Positions 1 through 9,157 are shown, numbered from the stretch's first letter. The stretch: DNA of 64,000 nucleotides from Vannielia litorea (GCF_900142295.1 NZ_FSRL01000001.1:1-64000), one strand, 5' to 3'. Program-made: numbers and translations. The notes: generated by a model not told the origin, from the letters alone.

Positions 1-92
1 CCCCGATCGCCATGGAAGACGGCCTCCGCTTCGCCATCCGCGAAGGCGGCCGCACCGTCGGCGCCGGCGTCGTCTCCAAGATCATCGAGTGA
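1..92 (+). CDS. tuf: Elongation factor Tu, C-terminal end (partial)
   Basis: The window opens inside a gene whose last 29 codons read [16 protein letters not shown] and then [13 protein letters not shown] before a TGA stop. This is the characteristic end of domain 3 of EF-Tu, the GTPase that delivers aminoacyl-tRNA to the ribosome. Only the C-terminus is present, so the GTPase domain lies outside the window. A strong intrinsic terminator follows 40 bases downstream, so this is the end of its transcription unit. Confidence 0.95.
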   Translation, partial: PIAMEDGLRFAIREGGRTVGAGVVSKIIE

Positions 93-134
93 TCTTGCGC
101 CCGGGCGTTTCGCCCGGCGGCTAAAAAGACAGCA

Positions 135-170
135 GGGGCCGCCTCGGCAGGAGGCGGCCCCGTTTTTTTT
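135..170 (+). terminator. Intrinsic terminator of tuf
   Basis: A perfect 11-bp stem (135-145 pairs with 151-161) with a 5-base loop is followed by eight T residues (163-170). A weaker GC hairpin (102-107 with 111-116) precedes it. The geometry is that of a rho-independent terminator for the upstream tuf gene. Confidence 0.93.
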
Positions 171-265
171 GCAGAACCGGGCAGGACAAGCGCCGATCCG
201 GCCCTATCTCCCTGCGCAAGGTGAACGGCACGGTTCACCATGCCAGCTCAGGGAGGCCAGCACAG

Positions 266-727
266 ATGTCGATTTCCTTCACGCTCAATGGAGAGGCGGT
301 CAGCGTGGACGCGCCCGAGGAGATGCCGCTCCTCTGGGTGATCCGCGACCGGCTCAAGCTCACCGGCACCAAGTTCGGCTGTGGCGTGGCCTCCTGCGGG
401 GCCTGCACGGTGCATATCGACGGCCAGCCGACCCGCTCCTGCCAGACCTGGATCTCGGATGTGGAAGGTGCCGAGGTGACCACCATCGAGGGCATCAACG
501 GCACGGTCGCCGAGGCGGTGCAGGCCGCATGGCGCGAGAACGACGTGGTGCAGTGCGGCTACTGCCAGTCGGGGCAGATGATGCAGGCCATCGGCCTGCT
601 GACCGAGAACGCGGCGCCGAGCGACGATGACATCGACGCGGCCATGGGCGGCAATGTCTGCCGCTGCGCCACCTACGTGAGGATCCGCGCCGCGATCCAC
701 GATGCCGCCAAGCGGATGGAGGGCTGA
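266..727 (+). CDS. (2Fe-2S)-binding small subunit of a xanthine dehydrogenase-family molybdenum hydroxylase (IorA type)
   Basis: 153 residues, the usual size of the iron-sulfur subunit that passes electrons from the molybdenum site. The plant-ferredoxin-type cluster ligands are Cys39, Cys44, Cys47 and Cys59 (motif CGVASCGACTVHIDG). The second, all-helical domain has Cys97, Cys100, Cys132 and Cys134 (CGYC and NVCRC). The chosen ATG has GGGAGG at 251-256; an earlier in-frame ATG at 221 would add 15 residues with no family character. The large subunit starts 3 bases after this stop, so the two are co-translated. The substrate cannot be read from the sequence; isoquinoline- or aldehyde-type oxidation is possible from the family. 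Confidence 0.92.
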   Translation: MSISFTLNGEAVSVDAPEEMPLLWVIRDRLKLTGTKFGCGVASCGACTVHIDGQPTRSCQTWISDVEGAEVTTIEGINGTVAEAVQAAWRENDVVQCGYCQSGQMMQAIGLLTENAAPSDDDIDAAMGGNVCRCATYVRIRAAIHDAAKRMEG

Positions 728-730
728 GCC

Positions 731-2881
731 ATGAAGGATTTCAAGACGTCTCGCCGTGGATTCCTCGCCGGAGCGACCGCCGGAGCCCTTGTCATCGGGT
801 TCGGCCCGAAGGGCGCATTGGCCGCGGGCCACGAGGGCACGCTGATGCCCAACCCTTTCGTCCGGATCGCGCCCGATGGCACGGTGACGGTGATCCTCAA
901 GCATTTCGAGATGGGGCAGGGCACCACCACCGGCCTCGCCACGCTGGTGGCGGAGGAGCTGGATGCCGATTGGGAGAAGGTCGACATCGCGTTCGCCCCG
1001 GCAGATGCCACGAAATACGCCAACACGCTCTTCGGGATGCAGGGCACCGGCGGCTCGACGGCCATGGCCAACAGCTACATGCAATACCGCCAGGCGGGGG
1101 CCGCAGCCCGGGCGATGCTGCTGGAGGCGGCCTCGATGGAATGGGCGGTGCGTGCCAGTGACATCGTGATCGAGAACGGCGTGGCCACGCATGGCAACTA
1201 CCGCGCGACCCTGGGCGAGATGGTGGCCCTTGTGAAGGCGGGAGCCGAGCCGCCGACCGATCCTATCCTGAAGGAGCCGAAGGACTTTCGGCTCATCGGA
1301 AGGGATCTGCTGCGCCGCAAGGACACGCCCGGCAAGACCGACGGCAGCGCGATCTTTGCGATGGACGTGGCGCCGGAGGGCACTATCCATGCGGTAATGG
1401 CGCGCGCGCCGCGCTTTGGCGGGACGGTCGCCAGCTTTGACGCCACCGCCGCCCTCGCGGTGCCCGGCGTGACCGCGGTGAAGCAGACGCCGAAGGGCAT
1501 TGCGGTTTTTGCCGAGGATACCTGGGCTGCGATCCGGGGCCGCGAGGCGCTGACAGTGGAGTGGGACTTCTCCGCCGCCGAGGGCCGCTCGACCGAGGAG
1601 ATGGAGGCCGAATACGCCGCCGCGCTCGATGGCGAGGGGCCGGTTGCCCGCAATGACGCGGGCGTGGAGGAGGCGCTGGCGTCGGGCACGGCGGTGGAGG
1701 CGGAGTTCGACTTCCCGTTCCTTGCCCATGCGCCGATGGAGCCCATGGTCTGCGTGGTGCAGGTCAAGGACGGCAAGGCGCATATCTGGGATGGCTCGCA
1801 GTTTCCGACCATCACCCAGATGGCAGTGGGCGCGGTGACCGGCGTGGGCGCGGAGAACACCACCATCGAGACGGTCTATGCCGGCGGCTCCTTCGGGCGC
1901 CGGGCCAACATGGACAGCGATTACCACGTGGAGGCCGCGATGGCCGCCGTTGCGCTCGGGACCGATCAGCCGGTGAAGCTGGTCTGGACCCGCGAGGACG
2001 ACGTGCAGGGCGGCTACTACCGGCCGATGGTCAAGCACCGGGTGAAGGCGGCGGTCGACGGCGAGGGCAAGCTCGCCGCCTGGCGCTCGCAGGTGGCCTC
2101 GAAGTCGATCTTCGCCGGCACGCCGATGGAGCAGATGATGGTGCACGAGGGCGTCGACCACGCCTCGGTGGAGGGGGTCAGCGACACGCCCTACAGCATT
2201 CCGGCGATGCATGTTTCGGTGCGCAACATGGAGACGCCGGTGCCGGTGCTCTGGTGGCGCTCGGTCGGCAACAGCCACACCGCCTATGCCATGGAAGTGG
2301 CCATGGACATGGCGGCGGAGGCGGCGGGCGCGGACCCTGTGGCCTTCCGCGAGGGGCTGCTCGGAGGCAACCCGCGCCTGCTGGGCGTGCTGAAGCTCGC
2401 CGCCGAGAAGGCAGGATGGGGCAGTGAGCTGCCCGAGGGCTGGGGCCGGGGCGTGGCGGCACACTTCTCGTTTCAGAGCTACGTGGCGCAGGTGGCGGAG
2501 GTTTCGACCGACGCCGACGGCCGGGTGAAGCTGGAGCGGATCGTGGCGGCGGTGGATTGCGGCGTGGCGGTCAACCCCGACGTGATCCGGGCCCAGATCG
2601 AAGGCGGCATCGGTTATGGCCTCGGCCATGCGATGCGCCAGAAGATCACCTTCGACGGCGGGGAAGTGGTGCAGAGCAACTTTCCCGATTATGAGCCGCT
2701 GCGGATCGGCGACATGCCGAAGATCGAGGTGCATATCGTGCCGTCCGCCGAGGCGCCCACGGGCATCGGCGAGCCGGGCCTGCCGCCTGCGGCACCTGCG
2801 GTGGCCAATGCGATCTATGCCGCGACGGGCAAGCGGATCTTCCGGCTGCCGATGGTGGATGCGGGCGTGGAGTTTGCCTGA
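731..2881 (+). CDS. Molybdopterin-binding large subunit, xanthine dehydrogenase family (IorB/aldehyde oxidoreductase type)
   Basis: 716 residues. The N-terminus carries a twin-arginine signal (SRRGFLAG at residues 7-14 followed by a hydrophobic stretch), so the folded complex should be exported to the periplasm together with its small subunit. Molybdenum-cofactor motifs are visible: GGSFGRR at 385-391 (variant of the GGGFGxR loop) and GIGEPGLPP at 678-686, where Glu681 is at the position of the family's catalytic base. The length is close to IorB-like proteins that contain cofactor domains only. No FAD subunit or cytochrome partner is encoded beside it, so the electron acceptor is unknown. 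Substrate is not predictable. Confidence 0.9.
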   Translation: MKDFKTSRRGFLAGATAGALVIGFGPKGALAAGHEGTLMPNPFVRIAPDGTVTVILKHFEMGQGTTTGLATLVAEELDADWEKVDIAFAPADATKYANTLFGMQGTGGSTAMANSYMQYRQAGAAARAMLLEAASMEWAVRASDIVIENGVATHGNYRATLGEMVALVKAGAEPPTDPILKEPKDFRLIGRDLLRRKDTPGKTDGSAIFAMDVAPEGTIHAVMARAPRFGGTVASFDATAALAVPGVTAVKQTPKGIAVFAEDTWAAIRGREALTVEWDFSAAEGRSTEEMEAEYAAALDGEGPVARNDAGVEEALASGTAVEAEFDFPFLAHAPMEPMVCVVQVKDGKAHIWDGSQFPTITQMAVGAVTGVGAENTTIETVYAGGSFGRRANMDSDYHVEAAMAAVALGTDQPVKLVWTREDDVQGGYYRPMVKHRVKAAVDGEGKLAAWRSQVASKSIFAGTPMEQMMVHEGVDHASVEGVSDTPYSIPAMHVSVRNMETPVPVLWWRSVGNSHTAYAMEVAMDMAAEAAGADPVAFREGLLGGNPRLLGVLKLAAEKAGWGSELPEGWGRGVAAHFSFQSYVAQVAEVSTDADGRVKLERIVAAVDCGVAVNPDVIRAQIEGGIGYGLGHAMRQKITFDGGEVVQSNFPDYEPLRIGDMPKIEVHIVPSAEAPTGIGEPGLPPAAPAVANAIYAATGKRIFRLPMVDAGVEFA

Positions 2882-3020
2882 CCACCGGGGCCCGGCCGTG
2901 GCGCGCGTGGGGCACGGGCGGGCCCTGCCAGGGTGCGGCCGGGGCCAGGGGCGACGGGGGGTGACCCTCGGGTGTTGATTTGATGTTGCCCAGCGCCGCG
3001 GGGCGGGTAGCCTCGCGGAC

Positions 3021-3992
3021 ATGGATCATATCGAATTCGCCTATTGTCTGAACGGTTCCGACGCGGGAAAGCGGCTGGACAGCCAGGATCACATCGTCGA
3101 GCGGCTTAAGGCCGACGAACTGGCCTGGCTCCACCTGATCGCAGACCACCCCGACACCGACCCCTGGATGGAGGAGGTGCTGGACTTCGTCGAGGCGCCG
3201 ACCCGCGCGGCGCTCACCGCCAAGTCGACCCGCCCGCGCGCCTCGGTGCAGGAGGACGGGCTGGTGGTGATCCTGCGGGGCGTCAACCTGAACCCCGGCG
3301 AGGAGGTCGAAGACATGGTCTCGCTCCGGGTGTTCCTGAACCCGGCGCGGATCATCACCCTGTCGCGCCGCCCGCTGCGCACGCTGGCCGAGCTGCGCGA
3401 GCAGGTGGAGGCGGGCGAGGGGCCTCAGAGCGTGGGGGCCTTTCTGACCGGGATCGTCGAGCGCATGGGCGGGCGGATCGACGAGACGATCTTCGAGCTG
3501 GCCGAGCGGGTCGACGTGCTGGAGGACGAGGTGATCTCGGCGCCCGCGCCCGAGCAGCGGGCGCAGGTGGTGGACGAGCGCCAGGAGGTGATCGACCTGC
3601 GGCGCTACCTCGGGCCGCAGCGCGACGCGATCAGCCAGCTGGCCAGCGGCGGCCATGCGATGCTGTCGAAGCAAGACCGGCGGCGGCTGGCGGAGGCGCA
3701 TGACAAGCTGGTGCGCGCGGTGGAAGAGCTGGACGCCATGCGCGACCGGCTGATCGTGCTCAAGGAAGAGATCGACGCCGCGGTGCAGGACCGGCTGAAC
3801 CGCAACCTCTACCTGCTCTCGATCCTCTCCGCGATCTTCCTGCCGCTGGGCTTTTTGACCGGGCTGATGGGGATCAACCTGGGCGGCATGCCGGGGGCGG
3901 AGGGCGATTGGGCGTTCTGGATCTTCACCGGCGGGCTGGTGGTGGTGGGGATCGCGCAATTCTGGGTGCTGCGGCGGTTGAAGTGGATCTGA
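3021..3992 (+). CDS. zntB: ZntB/CorA-family divalent metal transporter
   Basis: 323 residues, typical of CorA-superfamily channels and transporters. A long, charged cytoplasmic domain with extended helices (residues about 100-250) is followed by two C-terminal transmembrane helices: the first begins LYLLSILSAIFLPLGFLTG and the second contains FWIFTGGLVVVGIAQF. The loop between them carries GINLGG in place of the GMN signature of CorA; GIN is common in ZntB zinc transporters. The protein would act in the inner membrane. It stands alone, 88 bases upstream of tRNA-Trp. The ion (Zn versus Mg) is inferred from the GIN variant only. Confidence 0.85.
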   Translation: MDHIEFAYCLNGSDAGKRLDSQDHIVERLKADELAWLHLIADHPDTDPWMEEVLDFVEAPTRAALTAKSTRPRASVQEDGLVVILRGVNLNPGEEVEDMVSLRVFLNPARIITLSRRPLRTLAELREQVEAGEGPQSVGAFLTGIVERMGGRIDETIFELAERVDVLEDEVISAPAPEQRAQVVDERQEVIDLRRYLGPQRDAISQLASGGHAMLSKQDRRRLAEAHDKLVRAVEELDAMRDRLIVLKEEIDAAVQDRLNRNLYLLSILSAIFLPLGFLTGLMGINLGGMPGAEGDWAFWIFTGGLVVVGIAQFWVLRRLKWI

Positions 3993-4079
3993 GCGCCGGG
4001 TTGCGCCCCCTTCACCGCAGGTGGCGCGATTTGCCTCTTGCCAAGTGCAGCCCGCTTTCATATTCACGGCACCGGCCTT

Positions 4080-4155
4080 AGGGGTATAGCTCAGTTGGTA
4101 GAGCGACGGTCTCCAAAACCGTAGGTCGCGGGTTCAAGCCCTGCTGCCCCTGCCA
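4080..4155 (+). tRNA. tRNA-Trp (CCA anticodon)
   Basis: 76 bases including an encoded CCA end. The acceptor strands AGGGGTA and TGCCCCT pair, the anticodon arm is ACGGT-CTCCAAA-ACCGT with anticodon CCA, and the T arm contains GGTTCAAGCC. It is complete. Its 3' 45 bases are repeated at 16593-16637, which makes this gene the integration target of the adjoining element; the left copy is the functional one. Confidence 0.97.
4111..4155 (+). repeat. attL core: 3' half of tRNA-Trp
   Basis: These 45 bases run from the anticodon loop to the CCA end of tRNA-Trp and are identical to 16593-16637. The integrase gene begins 59 bases away and reads toward this site. The arrangement is the standard one for tyrosine-recombinase integration into a tRNA, where the incoming att core restores the 3' part of the gene. 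Confidence 0.93.
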
Positions 4156-4213
4156 CTTCTTTTCATGGACCAAATGGACTTCTGCGGCGGACTCCCGTGG
4201 AGCGGTTGGGCGT

Positions 4214-5260
4214 TCAGTTGGGAATTTTTGTTCCGGCTTCGTGCGCCTCCCGCTTGCTGAGTGCTGATTCTGCCATGCGGGCATCACGGCTCAGATAGTG
4301 GGCGTCGAGGATAGCGGCGACGTCCCGAAGGCTATGCCCGGTGAAGGTCGCAATCTCGGCTTCGCTGCATCCGGCGAGTGCGAGCCGGGTGACGGCTGTG
4401 CCCCGCAGATCATGGAACGTGAGCCCCGTGACCTGCGCCTTCGCCAGCGTTTTGCGCCAACTGGCGCTGAAGCCATGACTCGTCCAAGTCGTGCCCTTGG
4501 TGGTGGTGAGGATCGTGACCGCGCTCTTGGTCTTCGCGGCTTCGTCCAGAGAGGCCTTCAGGGTGCCACTCACAGGGATCACCACCCGGCGGCCCGTCTT
4601 GCGCTGAGTGAGGCGGATATGGGTGCCGTCGTAGGCTTTCCAAGTCAGCCGCAGAAGGTCGCCTTGGCGCTGCCCGGTCCAGACCGCCAGAAGGTAGGCG
4701 AGGCGAATGCGGGCCGGGGCGATTTTGAAGAGGGCGGTTTCATCCGCCTCGGTCCAGATCGTATCGGACCGCTTGGAGCGATAGAGCTTGCCGGGACGGG
4801 CGCAGGGGTTGGTTACGATCATGCCCCGGTCGGCGGCCCATGCGAGGATCGCCGCGAAGGTGGCGAAGACGTAATCGGCTTGCCGACGCGAGTTGGCCGC
4901 CATCCGGTCACGCCATGCCAGAAACTCGCCGCGCGTGCGCCGGTCGGAAAGAGCGGCCAAGGGGAAGTCGCCAAATTCGGTTTCTATCTTGCGGACGTGC
5001 TTCACGTAATCCTTTCGGGTGCGTTCGGCCAGATCGGTGAACTTCGGCGAGTCCTGATAGGCGTTCAGAACAGATTGCAGCGTTCCCTTCGGCGTCTTCG
5101 CCTTCGCGGCAATCGCCACATTGTAGGCGTCCACAAACTCAGGATCGCCGGGCTTGCCGGGCAGCCGGGGGCCACCCTTCCATGCGTAGTAGTAAGTTAC
5201 CCGGCTGCCATCGGCGAGCCGTTTGGAAACCCTGTTTATACCTTTAAGACGGAGCCGCAT
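4214..5260 (-). CDS. int: Tyrosine recombinase integrase of the element
   Basis: 348 residues, normal for phage integrases. An N-terminal arm-type and SAM-like core-binding region (to about residue 160) precedes the catalytic domain. Catalytic residues can be followed: Arg198 in GQRQGD, Lys in QRKTGRR near 220, His283 and Arg286 in HDLRGT, His309 in TGHS, and the nucleophile Tyr322 in AHYLS. It should catalyse exchange between the element and the tRNA-Trp att site that lies 59 bases beyond its stop. It is the last gene of the leftward operon and its start overlaps the preceding 68-residue gene by 17 bases. Confidence 0.95.
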   Translation of the reverse strand: MRLRLKGINRVSKRLADGSRVTYYYAWKGGPRLPGKPGDPEFVDAYNVAIAAKAKTPKGTLQSVLNAYQDSPKFTDLAERTRKDYVKHVRKIETEFGDFPLAALSDRRTRGEFLAWRDRMAANSRRQADYVFATFAAILAWAADRGMIVTNPCARPGKLYRSKRSDTIWTEADETALFKIAPARIRLAYLLAVWTGQRQGDLLRLTWKAYDGTHIRLTQRKTGRRVVIPVSGTLKASLDEAAKTKSAVTILTTTKGTTWTSHGFSASWRKTLAKAQVTGLTFHDLRGTAVTRLALAGCSEAEIATFTGHSLRDVAAILDAHYLSRDARMAESALSKREAHEAGTKIPN

Positions 5261-5450
5261 CGCGCTTGGCCTTCCATGTGTCGAAGGGCGTTTCGGCCTG
5301 AGCCGACTCGCCGGATGGTGCCCCCACCATAACCCGGATCGTTCCCTCTCTTGTCACCTCCACAGTCCCGACGCTCAGCCCCGTGGAGCGGACGGCTTTC
5401 ACCGCCCGTTCCACATCGGCTTGCCGGAATGTAGAGGGAGTCCGGGGCAT
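5244..5450 (-). CDS. Small conserved protein preceding the integrase, unknown function
   Basis: 68 residues, overlapping the integrase start by 17 bases, so the two are probably translated together. The N-terminal part (TFRQADVERAVKAVRSTG) looks helical and is followed by a short strand-rich section (VGTVEVTREGTIRVMVG). From general knowledge, short proteins of this pattern often sit upstream of integrases in alphaproteobacterial prophages. An excision or integrase-assisting role is possible but nothing in the sequence proves it. Confidence 0.7.
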   Translation of the reverse strand: MPRTPSTFRQADVERAVKAVRSTGLSVGTVEVTREGTIRVMVGAPSGESAQAETPFDTWKAKRDAAPS

Positions 5451-5454
5451 TGCC

Positions 5455-5784
5455 TTAACCGTTCAGCCGCACGCGGACAGAGCTGGACGGGTTGGCGGCG
5501 GTCGTGACGGCGACGCCGATCTCCGCATTGGAGCCGGAGTCATCGTCGGCGGTCGCCAGTTTGCCGCTCGCATCCCAATAGACCGGATCGCCCACGGCGA
5601 GCACATCGGTCGCGGGCTTGGGCATCTCGAAGACACCTTCGGTGACGATGGTCAGCGTGTCACCGATCTCAGCGTCTCCGGCGGCAATGCCGAAGAGCGA
5701 GCCGACCAAAACGCCGTCGCCGGAGCTGGAGGCCGCTGCGGCCGTCAAGGTGATGTTCTCACCCGGTTGCACGTAGTTCTTCAT
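5455..5784 (-). CDS. DUF2190 head decoration/capsid-stabilising protein
   Basis: 109 residues beginning MKNYVQPGENITLTA, with a Shine-Dalgarno-like AAAGGAA upstream. The whole chain is predicted beta-rich, with the phrases GVLVGSLFGIAAGDAEIGD, GVFEMPK, VGDPVYWD and AEIGVAVT that are typical of the DUF2190 family found next to major capsid genes, where members decorate or cement the head. An upstream extension exists in frame but is arginine/proline-rich and lies inside the gpW gene, so it was rejected. It follows gpW by 1 base. Confidence 0.85.
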   Translation of the reverse strand: MKNYVQPGENITLTAAAASSSGDGVLVGSLFGIAAGDAEIGDTLTIVTEGVFEMPKPATDVLAVGDPVYWDASGKLATADDDSGSNAEIGVAVTTAANPSSSVRVRLNG

Positions 5785-5785
5785 C

Positions 5786-6007
5786 TCACGTTCCTTTCGA
5801 GGTCTTGAAGTGGAAGGCGGCAGGGGGCCGTTGAGCCAGCGCCGCGATCTCCGAGTCCAGGGCGGCGAGCGCCCGGGCCATCTCGGCGTCGGAGCGGTAT
5901 TCGACTTCCTCGCCGTTGGCGTCCCGGGCGCGGCGCACGCCACCCGCACGCGCTCTGAGAAGCGCGTCACGGGCAGCGGTCAGCTCTGCGGCGGTCAGGG
6001 CCATCAC
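5786..6007 (-). CDS. gpW-type head-tail joining (head-completion) protein
   Basis: 73 residues, close to the 68 of lambda gpW, with the family pattern: an N-terminal helix (LTAAELTAARDALLRARAG), a central hairpin (VRRARDANGEEVEYRS), a second helix (DAEMARALAALDSEIAALAQ) and a short basic tail. gpW closes the filled head and creates the surface on which a tail attaches. Its presence in an element with no tail genes suggests that heads are completed for docking of a tail made elsewhere. It overlaps the end of the capsid gene by 4 bases; a second ATG one codon later is an equal choice. Confidence 0.82.
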   Translation of the reverse strand: MMALTAAELTAARDALLRARAGGVRRARDANGEEVEYRSDAEMARALAALDSEIAALAQRPPAAFHFKTSKGT

Positions 6008-7782
6008 TCACCTTCGTTGAGGTAGGAGCCGCGCCAGTCCAGCCAGCCCGCGCCGAAGTCGAGCCAAGCGCGGAACTTGAGGCCCAGCGTGGACCACGCC
6101 TCGGCGCGCTGGATTTGCACGCCCTGCGCCGAGCTGAGGTAGCCATACTGGATCGCCGCCAGCCGGGCCGGATCGGTGAAGAGATACCAGCGCTCATCGG
6201 TGATACGCGGCTCCACCAGAAGCGAAAGCTTGGTGGCGAAGGCGTTCACGTCATCGACGGTGGCCGGGTAGATGTTGGCCAGCAGCCGCTCGGCCGCGCT
6301 CTCGCACTCCGGGCCGACCAGAAGGTATTTGGGCGAAGCGTTGATGAGCGTCTTGCCATCAAGGCCGGTGTAGCCGCGCATGGCCTTGCGAGCCGCTTCA
6401 ATCGTGGTCTGAGCCCCCTCGGAATTGAGGGAGAGGCCGCTACTGGCGATGTTGCCCCGGCTGGCGTCATGGACCGGCGTGCCGTCGCTCAGGTTGGGGT
6501 TGGCCGTGACCAACGCCACCAAGATTTCGTCTTCGGTCTGGGCTGCTGCCTCGCCGAAGGCGGCCGTCATGTCGCCGAGCATCCCAAGGTCATCGTTGAT
6601 GAGCAGCTTGCGCGAGACGGTAATGCCCCGGGCATAGGTGCTGAGCTGCATCGTCTCGCCGTTCTCTGCACGGCTGGTGGCGGTGATCTCGCCGGACTCG
6701 TCCAGCTCTTCCAGCCGCCCCATCTCGCCAAGGCGGATGCTGGTCGCGGTCTTGAAATTGGAGAGGCTGCGCTGGCGGCCGAGCTTCTTCAGAGGCGAGC
6801 TGGCAGCTTGGTAGCTCGTCTCAGCCGTCTTGCCCATGGCATTGCTGACCAGCAGCGCGAAGTCGGACGTGGTGTGCTCGGCCGCCCGGGTGAAGACCTC
6901 ATCCGGCGACATGCCACGGGTGGAGACGCCAGCCCGGTTCAGGCTTTCCCGGGCCACGTCGCTCATCGTGAGGGACATATACGGCCGGACCTCGGGCGCG
7001 GGCTCGCCACCCGCCATGCGGATGTGCAGCGCCTCGGCTTGCCGGTCGCGGATCACCGCCGGGTCATCGTTGGAGCTGTGAATGCGGATGGTCGGCTGCG
7101 AGCGGCGCTTCTCCTGCGTCGCGTCGAAGACGGCGGCCTTCGCGGCGGTCATGTCGGACCTGCCATCAATGAGCTGGTCGGCCAGCTCATCGCCGAGACC
7201 GGCCGAGCGGACCAGCCCCCGGATGTCGCTCCGGCGCTGCGCCTCGGCCGCTTCCGGCGTCTGGGTTTCGATCACTTCTTCGGGCATCTCGTTTCCTTTC
7301 TGCCTCAGTCGGGCCGACGGATCGGCCGGGTTGCTTGTCAGGGTGACTTCAGTAATCCGCCAGCTGGACGGGCTCTTGGCCCGGCCCTGCGGCGTGGACC
7401 TCTCGGTCCATCCCGAGGGACGGTAGCCGACGCTGACTCCGCTCAAGGTGCCATCCGCGACCCGCTGGCGGATCGGCGCAGCATCTTCGGCGGAGGTCAG
7501 CTCAAGGACGGCGACAACGGAAGTGCCCTCCAAGGCGATGGACTGGACCCGTCCAATCTGGTCGCGCACGGAGCTGGTGCGGTGACTGTCGAGAACGGGA
7601 AGACCTTCAGCGGCCGAGAGGTCCAGCGTCTCGGCCGTGAGGATTTCTTGGTAAGGGCCCCGGGAGTCTTGGCGCAGGACCGGGTTGGACGTGGCGATCA
7701 CGGCCGTAACGGTGCGGGTGTCCGGATCGTAGGAGTTGGGCCGCGTCGACGCGGCGCGGGTCATCTGGGCATCAAGAGGCAT
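6004..7782 (-). CDS. Prohead protease-major capsid protein fusion
   Basis: 592 residues. Residues 1 to about 170 form a prohead-protease domain: PYQEILTAETLD, a His in VLDSHRTSSVRDQIG and a Ser in DGTLSGVSVGY occupy the positions of the assemblin-like catalytic pair. A charged, helical linker (about 175-260; TPEAAEAQRRSDIRG) would act as scaffold or delta domain. The rest is an HK97-like major capsid domain ending SAQGVQIQRAEAW and FRAWLDFGAGWLDWRG. Fusions of this type are a recognised phage family. The ATG at 7782 has AAGGAG 9 bases upstream; the longer in-frame extension lies in the portal gene. It overlaps the portal stop by 11 bases. Confidence 0.9.
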   Translation of the reverse strand: MPLDAQMTRAASTRPNSYDPDTRTVTAVIATSNPVLRQDSRGPYQEILTAETLDLSAAEGLPVLDSHRTSSVRDQIGRVQSIALEGTSVVAVLELTSAEDAAPIRQRVADGTLSGVSVGYRPSGWTERSTPQGRAKSPSSWRITEVTLTSNPADPSARLRQKGNEMPEEVIETQTPEAAEAQRRSDIRGLVRSAGLGDELADQLIDGRSDMTAAKAAVFDATQEKRRSQPTIRIHSSNDDPAVIRDRQAEALHIRMAGGEPAPEVRPYMSLTMSDVARESLNRAGVSTRGMSPDEVFTRAAEHTTSDFALLVSNAMGKTAETSYQAASSPLKKLGRQRSLSNFKTATSIRLGEMGRLEELDESGEITATSRAENGETMQLSTYARGITVSRKLLINDDLGMLGDMTAAFGEAAAQTEDEILVALVTANPNLSDGTPVHDASRGNIASSGLSLNSEGAQTTIEAARKAMRGYTGLDGKTLINASPKYLLVGPECESAAERLLANIYPATVDDVNAFATKLSLLVEPRITDERWYLFTDPARLAAIQYGYLSSAQGVQIQRAEAWSTLGLKFRAWLDFGAGWLDWRGSYLNEGE

Positions 7783-9157
7783 CGGGGGACTCCTTGGAGC
7801 TGAAGGACAGGCCCAGCTCGGCTTCGCGGGCGCGGTCGGCCGCGATCTCCCGGTCCAGCTCATCGGCATTCCAGCCAAGCTCATTGATCGCCTGCGAACG
7901 GGACGTGAGGCCGAGCGCCAGAGCCTCGCCAACGGCCGCCATGTCCTTCTGAGGATCGACTTGCTGGTGGCGGGGCATGATCCACTCGGCGCGAAGGTCC
8001 GGCAAAACGTCCAGCCGCCCGGAGCTGACTTCCAAGGCGAGCCAACGCCGCCAGATGGGCCGAAGAAGCTGGGGCACCAGCACGCCGTATTGAGTTTGCT
8101 CCACCCGGGCGCGGAAGGGCAGCAGCCCGGCGCGAAGGGAGCTGTAGTTGGCGTTGGTGAGGTCGCCGCTGACCATGTGCTCCGGGAGGCCCAGAGCGGC
8201 CGCCAGAGCCAGCAGGTTCATCCGGACGAAGGCCGGAGCGTCCTTCAGCTGTTCCGGTCCGCTAAGACGAATATCTTCTCCGAAACCAAGACGATACAGG
8301 CCACCGGGAGTAATGCCTTCCTCTTGGAGTCGATCCACCCCTTCTGAAAACGGCGTTCCAACGCCGTTCTGGTCAGTGATAAACCCGGCAAACATCGCAG
8401 AGACCTTCGCGGAGACCAGCAGCGCATCTGTCAGCTGGTCCAGCTCGCTGGCGGGCAAGACGGCCGCTGCAAGCCAACTCAGGCCCCGGACTTGTCCGGC
8501 GGCGAGCGGCTGCATGACGTGGAGCACGTCGGCCGCATCCACCCGCACGGGAGGGGCATACTCAGCGAAGGTGGAGGTCGGCTTCTGCGGCAGAATCCAG
8601 TAGGCCACGCGCTGGCCCTCGGCGTTGAACTCCACGCCGTTGACGATCTCTCGGCCGTCGCCAAGGGTGGCGGTCTTGGACTCGTCCAGCAACTCAGGTG
8701 GAATGAGTTGCAGCCTGAGCCCGTCGGGCTCATCGCGCATGATGAGAATAGCTTCGCCGTCGACCATCAAGTGGCGGGCGACGCTGGACAGAAGCCCCCA
8801 AAAATCGGTGGTGCCGTAATGGTCGGCAAGCTCGGCCCACAGCTCGAATGCACCGCCGATCAGTTCCCGGGTGCCAGCATCATCGGTGCGGGTCGCGGGG
8901 CGAATGCCGGTGCCGACCAAGGCCGCGACGAAGTTGGCGACGGCATTGGAGACGAAGCCGTTGTTGGTGGCGAGATACCGGCACCGGCCCCGCGTGATCG
9001 AGGCAGCCGCGCTGACCTCAGGATTGATCGGGCCGCTGACGCCCAAGCCGCTCCCTCTCCGGCCACCCGTTGCAGCGTCGATAGAGCGCCGCCGGGTGGT
9101 CGGTGCGTCCCGCGAAATGATGCGCCGGACGAATTGAGGGAGGAAAGCGCTGGCCAT
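7772..9157 (-). CDS. Phage portal protein, lambda gpB family
   Basis: 461 residues. The N-terminal region (SIDAATGGRRGSGLGVSGPINPEVSA split by an arginine-rich start, then ITRGRCRYLATNNGFVSNAV) and the following VANFVAALVGTGIRP match the opening of lambda-type portals. The dodecameric portal forms the DNA entry vertex, nucleates head assembly and binds the terminase. The chosen ATG at 9157 overlaps the preceding stop (TGATG junction), which indicates translational coupling. Family and position, between terminase and capsid genes, agree. Confidence 0.92.
   Translation of the reverse strand: MASAFLPQFVRRIISRDAPTTRRRSIDAATGGRRGSGLGVSGPINPEVSAAASITRGRCRYLATNNGFVSNAVANFVAALVGTGIRPATRTDDAGTRELIGGAFELWAELADHYGTTDFWGLLSSVARHLMVDGEAILIMRDEPDGLRLQLIPPELLDESKTATLGDGREIVNGVEFNAEGQRVAYWILPQKPTSTFAEYAPPVRVDAADVLHVMQPLAAGQVRGLSWLAAAVLPASELDQLTDALLVSAKVSAMFAGFITDQNGVGTPFSEGVDRLQEEGITPGGLYRLGFGEDIRLSGPEQLKDAPAFVRMNLLALAAALGLPEHMVSGDLTNANYSSLRAGLLPFRARVEQTQYGVLVPQLLRPIWRRWLALEVSSGRLDVLPDLRAEWIMPRHQQVDPQKDMAAVGEALALGLTSRSQAINELGWNADELDREIAADRAREAELGLSFSSKESPDAS

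Noticed and set aside
248..3022. A 924-codon open frame on the minus strand across the molybdenum hydroxylase genes
   Set aside because: It is rich in Arg, His and Pro without any motif and lies opposite two clear plus-strand genes; a high-GC shadow frame.
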